From Auanema rhodensis (lineage: Eukaryota; Nematoda; Chromadorea; Rhabditida; Rhabditidae): DNA of 64,000 nucleotides. A program made the translations under genes and the position numbers. Below are positions 48,075 through 57,846 of this stretch, piece after piece. Under the pieces are notes generated by a model. That model was not told the DNA's origin. It saw only the letters and a program-made list of their open reading frames with translations, and made no database searches. The stretch is from assembly GCA_964057225.1 (NCBI GenBank), contig OZ059898.1, positions 7,688,001 through 7,752,000 on the forward strand. The letters are read 5' to 3'. Each line of letters begins with the position of its first letter. The stretch's first letter is position 1.

Positions 48075-48691
48075 ATGGGTCGCATGCACAATCCAGGAAA
48101 GGGTATGTCTAAGTCGGCATTGCCCTACCGCCGCTCTGTTCCTTCCTGGTTGAAGCTCTCCAGCGAGGATGTGCAGGAGCACATTGTTAGACTCGCCAAG
48201 AAGGTTTGTAATTGTGTTGGGTTAGAAGGTTCGATTCCTGATATCACCAGCACTTGCCGAATTACTCGTAGGGGTTTATTAGGCACATTATGAATAACAT
48301 GTGTTAAGTAAAATTGTTTTAGGGTCTTCGTCCATCCCAAATTGGTGTTATCCTCAGGGATTCCCACGGAGTTGCTCAGGTCCGTCGTGTCACTGGCAAC
48401 AAGATCTTCAGAATTCTCAAGGCTAAGGTTCGTCTTTCTTTAAATTTATTTTTTATATTGATGTTTTAGGGTATGGCCCCAGAAATCCCAGAGGATTTGT
48501 ACCATCTTATCAAGAAGGCCGTCTCTATCCGCAAGCATCTTGAGCGTTGCCGCAAGGATATCGATTCCAAGTACAGACTTATTCTTGTTGAGTCTCGTAT
48601 CCATCGTCTTGCTCGTTACTACAAGACCAAGAAGCAGCTCCCACCTACCTGGAAGTACGAGTCTGCTACTGCTGCCTCTCTTATTTCATAA
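48075..48691 (+). CDS. rps-13: Ribosomal protein uS15 (RPS-13)
   Basis: Three exons (48075-48203, 48323-48427, 48470-48691) give 151 aa, exactly the eukaryotic length. [75 protein letters not shown] and [16 protein letters not shown] are near-invariant. Small ribosomal subunit protein. Codon use is strongly C-biased like rpl-21. C. elegans orthologue C16A3.9, beside nfx-1 as here. AATAAA at 48705-48710. The 119-nt first intron is GC-richer than usual. The dyf-2 gene starts 151 bp later on the same strand. Confidence 0.98.
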
Positions 48692-48841
48692 ATTCGTTGT
48701 TGAAAATAAAATTGTTATATCTAACTGTGTTTCTGTTTCTATGGGTGCAATTTTGGGAGGGGTATAGTCGGTCATACGTGTTGCCATGGTGATCGGGTTC
48801 GTCAATGGCGTCTATGAAGGTTGGTTTTTATATAAATTTTA
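48692..48841 (+). promoter_or_regulatory. Putative operon intercistronic region rps-13/dyf-2
   Basis: 150 bp, with AATAAA at 48705-48710, a T/G-rich stretch and a GGGGTATAG acceptor ending about 48767, roughly 57 bp after the poly(A) signal. The spacing suits a downstream leader trans-splice site; inferred. Confidence 0.4.
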
Positions 48842-51800
48842 ATGTTTGGAAAAATCCTTGATAGTGAGTTATCATTGGAACTTTTAGTTATTGTTTCGTA
48901 AAACTGATGCTGACATCGGAACAGGGAGTTGTATTTTTGCCTGGAGACCTCTTAGAAACTCTATAGCTGTTGCTGGGTAGTTCATAAATTAATTTTGTAT
49001 TGTACTGAATTGAAAACTTCAGTGGAAATAACTCTGTTCATCTTTTTGAAAGACGTGGAGAATTAATAGATGCCCTGGAACTTACTTCGTAAGATATTTT
49101 AGCTCCTCTCGTAATGGATAGTTTCTATATAGCAAAATTATTGGAATATCATGGGATCGTGAAGGAGATGTATTGGCTATTATAACAGAATCTACATCAC
49201 AGTTGTTACTGTGGGACTATAATACCAAACAAGCTGATGTGATAGACATAAGTATGGGCTCACGGTAAGATATTGTCTTTCAGCATCATAGTTTTGTTAA
49301 TTGTTCAGCGAAGTAGCTTCATGTGTAGCATGGTCAAACCATGGACCTCTACTGGCGTTAGGTACCCATAATGGAAATCTTTTTATATATAACCATAGAA
49401 CAGCAAGGTAAATGCTGCTAATTATAAAAATTGTTAGAATGCATAATCACAGAAAAGTTCCAAGTATTGGTAAGCACCAAAGAAAAATCACAGGTGTAGT
49501 GATTACAAGGTTAGATCAAATAGTAAGCTGCTCGGAAGATAATACAATTATAGGTTAGCTATATTACTTTTGAGTTTTGAGATAGAAAAATTAGTTTGAA
49601 AATTCTATAATGACTTGTTTTAGTTTCTTCTGTGGATGGAGAAACGTTAAATACGTTTCCGGTTAGCGGTATCCCTAGTCAGTTGAGTGTAGGAGAGATA
49701 AAAAAAGGAAACGGATCATTTGAAATAATTGTAAACATTTTTAAAATAAGTTCCCATAAGCTACAACAGTTTATAGATCAGCTCAGTTTTATCGGGGAAG
49801 ATTTTATTTTTCATGCCGATTGATAATGCTGATGCTCAAACAAATTTACAATTTCAAGAAAAATATGGAAATATTGTGTCGTATAAATGGTATGCGGATC
49901 CTAAATATTGTTTTGATAAATTTTACATTAGGTATAATGAGGGTTTAATTATGCTTGGATTTGATAAAGGATTCATGGTTATCATATCAGCTCATCGCTC
50001 TGAAATTGGAACGGTAAATTTGTATTTCCATTATATTTATAATATAATTTTAGGAATTAAATTGCTTCGCTGAGTATAAAACTTATTTAAGTCATGTAAC
50101 CACTAATGAAGTATTTCAATATATCATTAACATTGGAGATAATCAGTAATATAAAATGAAGAAATTGAACTAATTTATTTATTGTAGAATCCGTATTCGA
50201 GATATGGAACAAAGTCAAGATTTACAATTAATGACCGATATTGATACTGATAAAGGTATGGTATTTTCTCAAAACAAACAAACTTTTTTTGTTACAGAAT
50301 TAGATAAAGTTGAATGTTCATCTGATGGCCAATTAGTATGTGTATCATCCATATCTGGAGCAATTTCTGTATATTTAACACGCATGCCGATATTGACAGC
50401 TGCTCGTGGTGATATTATAGCGATTTTAACTTCACTGACTCAGATTACTATACAAAGAGAAGGAGATAGAGTACAATAAAAATTTTGAAATTATTTTCAA
50501 AAAAATTTAAAATTTAAGAATAAAACTAGAGTTGTCGATGTGGCTGTTGAACCAACATTAATTGCCGTGGGCCCATACTACATCGCAGCTACAACGAATA
50601 ATAAAATTTGGTTTTATGAATATCCCAACAGTAAGTTTGTTTAATCATTTTTTTTTTGAAAAATAACAGAAACTTTTATATTTTGATAATGGTAATCGAT
50701 GCCTATAAAAATATATTTAGGTAATACTGGGCAATTGGTAAGAGAATGTGAATATCTTTCAACAATTCTTCAAGTATCATTAAATGCAGAATACGCAGCT
50801 GTGGTAATGGAAGGAAAAGTTCGCCTGCATAAGGTAATATTTTTTCTTCAATAAGAATTAAAAATATGAACTATTTTTAAAGATTTTGGACAAAGATGAT
50901 GAGATTTCAATCACATTTCCTGAATCATCGAGAAATGCAAGACTTATATCTGCTTCTCTCACTAGTCATTTTCTTATATTCACTACAGATGTAAGTATAG
51001 TTTGGACTATATATCTATATTATATTTCAGTCGAACTATGTCATATACTTTTCATTGGACGAATGGGCTGTAGTCAGTGAATATCGACATGCATCTTCAA
51101 TCAGACACATAACTCCTGACTCGAGTGGCTTGCGGTGTTGTGTTTTTGATGAACGCATGGATACCTGGGTTTACAGGCAAGAAAAATATAAATTGGGAAA
51201 AAATTGATCTTTTTAGTCCTGTAGATGATTCAATGCTTAAACTTCCCCCGATTGGTCCTTCCGTTTTGGTAGGGTTAAATTGGTATTCAACTAACTATTT
51301 AAAATTCAAACTTATAGTATACATCAGCTTTATGGGAAACTTTTACTATTGATCGTAACACATTTGTTGTATATGATACAAACAATATTTATGTTTTTCT
51401 CGTTTCCAAAAGTCAAGTTGAAGGTGTCAAAAATATCTAAAAAATGCTTGTTAAAAACTTATCTTTAAGGAGAATCGATAGTATTTATTGGAACAACCAA
51501 GTTGCCTTATGGTAATCAACCTCTTTTACTAAATAAGGTAACTATACTTATGTATTTTATTTATTTTAATATCATTTTAAAGGGAATTGTACAATGCATA
51601 ACCTCTAACGGAAAAGTAAATGGTGTTCTTTTAGACAGTCATAGAACTGATACTATATTAGAAAACAAAAAGAATGAAGAGGTAAAGTTTTATTTCATAA
51701 ATAAACTAATACTTTACATTGTTGAGGTACGAGAATTACTTAACAAGGCTCTTACTTTGCGCAGGTAGTTCTTTCTTTTTTCTTCATTATACAATTTTTG

Positions 51801-54800
51801 GAATTATTATAAGTTATTCAACGAGCATCCCATGCTCGTAATGGATCGCCTGAAGGTTGATTTATTGAAGTTGCTGAAACAGGCACTAATGAAGGAGTTT
51901 GAGCTTCTACCCTGGAGGCCATGTCTGAATTTAGCGTTAAAAATATTTTAATTAATTTTAAAATTTACTTCTTCCTGTTGATAAGTTGCTTGACCTATCT
52001 ATAATTTAAAAATATGATATTAGAGTTTTAATCAGGCAGACTTACTATTCAACTCTAATGGTGGTTGGTCATAACCATAGCCTGGTGATTGAGGAACTGG
52101 CGCATTAGTATCTGAATAGTTAACTCTTATCTTCAAAAATATGTTGAAATAACGTACTTTCTGATCTTCGGGGAGGCTGTGAATCATAATAAGATGTCTG
52201 CCGTGGATTATTGATATTCTGAATTATTTGTAAAGGTGTAAAATAATAATATGTTTGCATACAGCTGAGAAGGCAGAGTTGATGTTGTTTTCTGGATAAG
52301 GCATTCCCGCTGTGCGATAACGCATTTTTTTATACATTTTACAAGCAAAAACAAGTAAAATTGCTCCTAGAAGAAGACCCTAAAATCAAATGTATTACCT
52401 AAAGTTAAAATAAATAATATACATTACCTCAATTACTGCAAAGACTACTGCTGCTGAGTGATTATTAACATGTTTTACGGTAGTACTTTCACTGTGAACA
52501 ATCACAGAGTATATCATTGTTGCGTTTATTTTAAAACTTTCAAATGAAGTGTTAGTAGGATTAAATTGAATGACTGGAATTTGAGTAAGTGAAACAATCT
52601 TTGGATCGTTGTTTGTTGTAAGATTCTTGATACTGTATGTGAGATTGAATTTAGCATTATATACATCTTTTGTTTTAACAGATGACATGTTATAATTCAA
52701 AGTGAATATATAAGAATCAAACTTTTGAATTTGATCGGCAGCCTATAAAAATGATTTATAATATGATGAATAAGAAATAAATTTAAAACTTACATCTATA
52801 ATAAGATAATCATTCTTATTTGTTAACGCATTTACTTTAATTGTCTTATTTTCTTTATCTGTCATAAGCTAAATTTATATATTATATTTAAAATTTAAAA
52901 CTAAAAAAGCATACTTGAATACTTTCAAAACTTCTGGACATATTATTACTATCCCATGGATCAAATACTAATTCCAAAGATTGAAATTGCATATATACTT
53001 CTTGAATACATCTTACAGAAGAAAATATTCCAATAAGTAAAAAGTATAATTTCATTCGTTTTCTAAATATTGCAGATGGAACTATGCTTGGAAAGTGTGC
53101 GAACGAACGAACAATTTGGAAGATTGGAATCTTTTCGCCCATGCAACGCTTCACGCGTCTGATGTCGAGCTAGGTTTGTACAAATAATACAAAAAGATTC
53201 AAGCATTTAAAAACAATATCACATTAATTTTTAAAATAAAAAAGTGTCTGTTACATGAGTAAAGCGTATGATTAACTTTGAAATACTGCTAGCTGATATG
53301 CCGCTTATCAAGCAATGCATATGCTTCTCTCCAAGCATAAGGAATCAATAGGTGCTATTCGGGGCGATGTATTGAGGAGTACGAAATAGGATGACGTCGT
53401 TTAAGAATAATGATATCAATAATGTGATAAGAATCTTCAACATACAATTGTTCCAGCTCTTCGAATTTTTCGACATATAGGGGATGTCTCAATGGTTTTT
53501 GCTTTGGAACGATTATTGCCAATCGAAGACAAAAATCTATTAGCTGGGCAGGTATAGCAAATGTGAGATTGTCTGCCAAATACATATTTTCATCAGATTG
53601 CTGTGCTATTAGGCAGATTTGATCAGGCTGAACAACTTTTTCTTAAAAGCTCGGAGCCTATAGAGGCACTGAATGTAACAAATCTTAAAATTTTATCAAT
53701 CATTTGGTTATGTTTCTTTAATTTTTAGTTAAGAAGAGATCTTCTGGATTGGCCAGTAGCATTAAAGTTAGGAGAGCAATTAGCTCCTGATGAAATTCCT
53801 TATATAGCTAAAGAATATGCCCAACAATTAGAATTTGTGTCAGTTAATTTCTCATAGAATGGGAATGTTAAGTCCATATAATACTAATTATTTCAGTGGA
53901 GATTATGCATTAGCTTTAGCTCATTATGAAAGAGGAGTTATTGAGGATGATAATAACACAGAAAAAGTGAGAAAATATATTTGAATTCATTTTAAGTTTC
54001 ATTTAAGGTGATGGAACATAATGAGGTTTGTGGTTCAGGAATTGCTCGAATGTCTATACGTACTGGAGACATTCGAAGGTAATACATTCATTACTTATAT
54101 TAATTTATTATCCAAATAATTTTTATAGAGGAATTCAGTTGGCTAAAGAACAGGAAGGACGATTAGTAAAAAGAGATTGTGCTATTGCATTAGAACAGTT
54201 AAAAGTATGATTTGTATATGTTATAATGTTATTGACATTTTTTAAAGCAATATGGAGAATCTGCTGAACTCTATGAATTAGGGCAGTACTATGATCGAGC
54301 AGCAGCCGTCTGTTTAAAGGCTAAAGCATGGTATATAAACACAATTGTATGCATCTAATTAAGTTTGAATTTAGGGGTAAAGTTGCGGAATTATTACCGA
54401 AAGTTAGGTCTCCGAAAATTCATGCCCAATTTGGAAGAGTAATGGAATCAGAAAAAAAATATAAGCAGGCTGCAGTGGTATGGCAATGATTTATTACTAA
54501 TTGTTTATTTTTTGTTTTCAGGCTTATAAGAATGCAAGAGACTATGATAACCTTGTACGAATCTTACTTGATCATTTGGATCAAGCTGAAGAAGCAGTTA
54601 ATGTTGTTCGTGAGAGTAGAAGTGTAGAAGGTGCAAAACTGGTGGCTAAGTTGGATTACCAAACCCTCTATATTTGTTAAATCGGTGTTTAAGATTCTTC
54701 TCAAAGTTGGGAGACCACAGTTCAGCTATTCAATTCCTTGTGATGTCCCAATGTCAAATGGAAGCCTTTCAACTTGCTGAAACAAATGATAGAATGTTAG

Positions 54801-56247
54801 ATTATGCTAATGCTATTGAAGGTTTTCTATAAGTTATACTTCAAAATATTTGTAAACAAATAATATATAGATTGTGGTACACCTGATCAGTTTTCTCAAT
54901 TGGGAGAATACTTTGCTAATATAGGTGATATGGTTAACAGCGGAAGATTTTTCATCAAAGCTGGTCATTACAATGTGGTTTGTGCTCTATTCTATTATTT
55001 TAAGCTTTCATTTGCAATTATAGGCTTTGAATCATTTAATGCAAGCTGGTGATGTTAATGAAGCATATTTACAAGGTATTGATGCAGTTGCCAAATCTGA
55101 AGATCAAGGTTTAATAAACAAATACAAAGATTATTTGATGGGGGAATTAGATGGTGTTCCAAAGGTATGATTAAACTAAATATTATTAATTGAAACATCT
55201 TTTAAGGATGCACATTATCTTTTCCGATTCTATGTAGCTTTAAAACAAACCAAAGAAGCAGCAAAAACAGCAATCATTATAGCAAGAGAAGAACAAGAAA
55301 CTGGAAAATATGCAAAAGCCCGAGACGTCTTATTCTTCATGTATCGTGTAAGTATTGCCATTATATGATGAAAGAGTAACAATTATTGAATTATAGGAGT
55401 TATCAGCTAAACAAATTCGTATACCTCTCGAAATGGAAAATAATCTTATGTTAATACATTCATATCTTCTTGTCCGGGTTAGTTTTTGAGTTAGATTAAG
55501 AAATACATTACTTGGGTCTTTTCTTCTGTAGGTTCTCATGAATAAACAGCAGTGGCTTAGAGCTGGAAGATTAATCACGCGTGTGGTAGCTAACATCAGT
55601 AGATTTCCTTCTCGTATAATTATAAGTTTTTATATTTAGTGAAATAATTCTTTTCAGATATTGTTCCCATTCTAACGTCTTCAGTTGTGATATGTTCTAA
55701 AGCTGAGCTTCACAGCACAGCTCTTCAATCAGCACTACAACTAATGAATCCAACATATCGAAACAAGATTGATGCTAAATATAAGAAAAAAATCGAATCT
55801 CTCGTCAGGTTGAACACAAATTGAATTTTTATTTTATAAAATTTTCTTTTTTCTTTAAGAAAGGGAGAACGTAAGCCTGATCCTGAAGATCCGAAAACAC
55901 CATGTGTATTCTGCCAAACTCCTTTGCCAGAGATGGAACTGTATTGCAACAACTGTAAAAATCACCTTCCGTACTGTATCATTACGGTACTTACAGTTCC
56001 TATTCTCTTAATAGTCATATTCAATAATTACAGGGACGACACATTGTTTTGAACGATTTTTCATTATGTCCTTCTTGTGAATTTCCCGGATATTATTCAG
56101 AATTCAAACGGTTTGTTAAATAACATAGGTGATAACAAAAGAAGTATTTGTAGCATGGAAACTTGCCCACTTTGTAATTCTTCATTGAAAGAAGCGATTC
56201 CTGGAGATATATCATCATTTCTAATTAAAATAAATCATACATTTTAG
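48842..56247 (+). CDS. dyf-2: Intraflagellar transport protein DYF-2 (WDR19/IFT144)
   Basis: More than 25 exons, about 1300 aa. An N-terminal WD40 propeller starts MFGKILD with [62 protein letters not shown] and IVSYKWYAD. The second half is a TPR-like solenoid: [79 protein letters not shown] and [19 protein letters not shown]. The end is a CxxC zinc module ([33 protein letters not shown]). It is an IFT-A subunit needed for retrograde ciliary transport in sensory neurons. The 1311-nt intron 51765-53075 contains an opposite-strand gene. C. elegans dyf-2 is ZK520.3. Confidence 0.95.
51818..53055 (-). CDS. Nested single-pass glycoprotein; positional SID-2 candidate
   Basis: Lies wholly inside one dyf-2 intron on the other strand. 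Eight exons (52915-53055, 52794-52868, 52428-52742, 52263-52379, 52158-52218, 52046-52111, 51969-51998, 51818-51924) join in phase to about 303 aa. Signal peptide [16 protein letters not shown]; an extracellular part of about 150 aa with about eight N-x-S/T sequons (NMS, NKT, NLT, NLT, NTS, NAT, NHS); one TM helix ([20 protein letters not shown]); and a cytoplasmic tail of about 110 aa rich in Pro/Ser/Tyr ([10 protein letters not shown]). C. elegans SID-2 (ZK520.2, about 311 aa, dsRNA import in gut) has the same topology and the gene number next to dyf-2. Homology is inferred from position and architecture, not sequence identity. The last two exons are less certain. Confidence 0.65.
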
Positions 56248-56409
56248 GAAATCTTATTAACAATGAAATAAAATAACGTGTAATTAAGAAGATATATTTT
56301 TATTTTCTAATAAAGTGAACAAAAGCAACCCAAACGACTACATTACACGTAAGAAGATTTATGAGAATCTTAATTTTGAGAATTTGAAGATAATTTATTC
56401 TTTTGACAT
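56248..56409. other. Convergent 3' region dyf-2 / C2H2 gene
   Basis: 162 bp. AATAAAATAA near 56268-56277 is the likely dyf-2 poly(A) signal. Nothing else seen. Confidence 0.5.
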
Positions 56410-57206
56410 CTAATGTCTTTGCTCGTGCATTAATTTATTCCGTTTTGTAAGAAAAACTAAACCGCAGAAAGAACATTTCAAATCAGTGCTATCCAAATGG
56501 AAAGATTCCTCATGGACCCTCCGCTGAAAATAAAAAACATTGTTGAACTATATGACTGGCTAAGTTACAACCTCATGTTCTCTAAGCCTTTGTAAGGTAG
56601 AATATACTCCGCTACAGTAACTACATCTGAAATCATATATTTATAAAAATAATAAAATATATAAATTACGGATAAGCATTCTGATCATTCTTATGGACAT
56701 CTTTGATGTGAGCATACAATTTTTTACGACTTTGACATACCTAAAACTTTCTTATGATACTTAAGGTAAAATAAACATACCTTAGGACATAGCAAGCAGG
56801 GAGAAATTATTTCTCTTTCAATTGGTTTTAAATGTTTTCCTTCCAACATATGAACTAGCCGTATATGTTTTGTTACATCTTGTACTTGTAATCCAACATA
56901 AGAACATTTAGTACATCTAAAATGTTTTCTATGCATTACATCCTAAGAATGAAAATTTTACTTATAGCCAGATACTCCTGGAATATGACTAACATCTGGT
57001 GGTGGCAGTTCTGATTTTTTTTCGACAGAACTGCTAGCTAATAATGTCAACAAACTGTCTTTTCGTAAAGATATGCAATTCTAAAATCAATAGTAGAAAT
57101 AGGCATATATAGTTGAAATTACTGTTATCTTAGGAGACTCTAAGTTGGAACTAATCGCCTCTGAAAGGGTTCGGAAAGGTGATGCGGATCCTGTTGAGCG
57201 TCCAGC
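56410..57206 (-). CDS. C2H2 zinc finger protein, 5' end unresolved
   Basis: Stop TAG at 56410. Exons upstream encode a Ser-rich segment (FRTLSEAISSNLESPKI, LRKDSLLTLLASSSVEKK, PPPDVSHIPG). Four C2H2 or C2H2-like fingers follow: FRCTKCSYVGLQVQDVTKHIRLVH, CLLCPKVCQSRKKLYAHIKDVH, CSYCSGVYSTLQRLREHE and KCSFCGLVFLTKRNKLMHEQRH. A 35-nt intron joins IPG to DVMHRKH; read-through would hit a stop. No ATG is found in the first visible exon, which begins after an acceptor at 57207. The start codon is therefore in an unfound upstream exon, or translation starts at the Met at about 56936. Probably a DNA-binding regulator; no orthologue recognised. Confidence 0.65.
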
Positions 57207-57303
57207 CTAACAACACAATGTTTAATATCTAGGCAACGGAAGATATTTAGAGAGGAAATGCTTAAACAACAGTACTCAATTTCGAACTACACTCTGTAGA
57301 AGT

Positions 57304-57831
57304 ATGACTGAACAACAGAGAAAGGTGGTAAGTTTCAGTTAAAGTTTAGAAATTTGAAGTATTATAGACTGGTCAAAATTTCTATGAAGAATGGATGGAT
57401 TTCAAAACAAAGGTAAAACTAAGAAAGAATACAAAAATAACTTCAAATGTAAGGTGTCTCGTCCACCTTCAACTTTGTCTAAAGAGAGCATACCAAGGAC
57501 ACAGAAGACAAACTTCTATCTCTCACAGGACTATGCTAATGGAGATCAGGTAATTTTCTAAACATAATTCTAAAACTTTGAAGTAAAAATAGGAGAGTGC
57601 GAAAAATAAAAACAAATCTAATAAAGAGGCCATGAATAATTCAAAAGAAAGAGCTTCTGAATCCTCGGTAATATTAATTGTTGTTTATTATATTTTAGAT
57701 AATATCAAGCGTTTCAGATAATCGGTAAAATTAAAAGTGAGTTCAGGCCATACTATAAGTGGGTTTCTAATGGAAAGACGGATGACATGTCTCCGGAAAG
57801 AATTAAAAAGATACTATTTCCAAACAAATAA
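57304..57831 (+). CDS. Small unknown basic protein
   Basis: Five exons from ATG 57304 to TAA 57831, about 117 aa. It begins MTEQQRKVTGQNFYEEWMDF and continues with SRPPSTLSKESIPRTQKTNF, a Lys/Asn/Ser-rich linker (AKNKNKSNKEAMNNSKERAS) and a conserved-looking C-terminal block SEFRPYYKWVSNGKTDDMSP ending KKILFPNK. No signal peptide or TM. No family recognised; small nuclear adaptor-like composition. Its stop is only 15 bp from the opposing gene's stop, so the 3' UTRs must overlap. In-phase splicing of all five exons supports it as real. Confidence 0.6.
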
Positions 57832-57846
57832 AATGTTTGATAACTT

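Noticed and set aside
48229-48239. GGTTCGATTCC in the first rps-13 intron, identical to a tRNA B-box
   Set aside because: Flanking bases do not form a T-stem of five pairs and no A-box, anticodon arm or acceptor stem can be built, so it is a chance match.
48204-48322. Possible snoRNA in rps-13 intron 1
   Set aside because: I could not place convincing C/D boxes (RUGAUGA with CUGA and a terminal stem) or an H/ACA fold; it stays a plain intron.
56936-57206. Treating the C2H2 gene as starting at the Met near 56936
   Set aside because: Upstream exons splice in phase into the finger region, so a 5' extension is more likely; the true start was not found.
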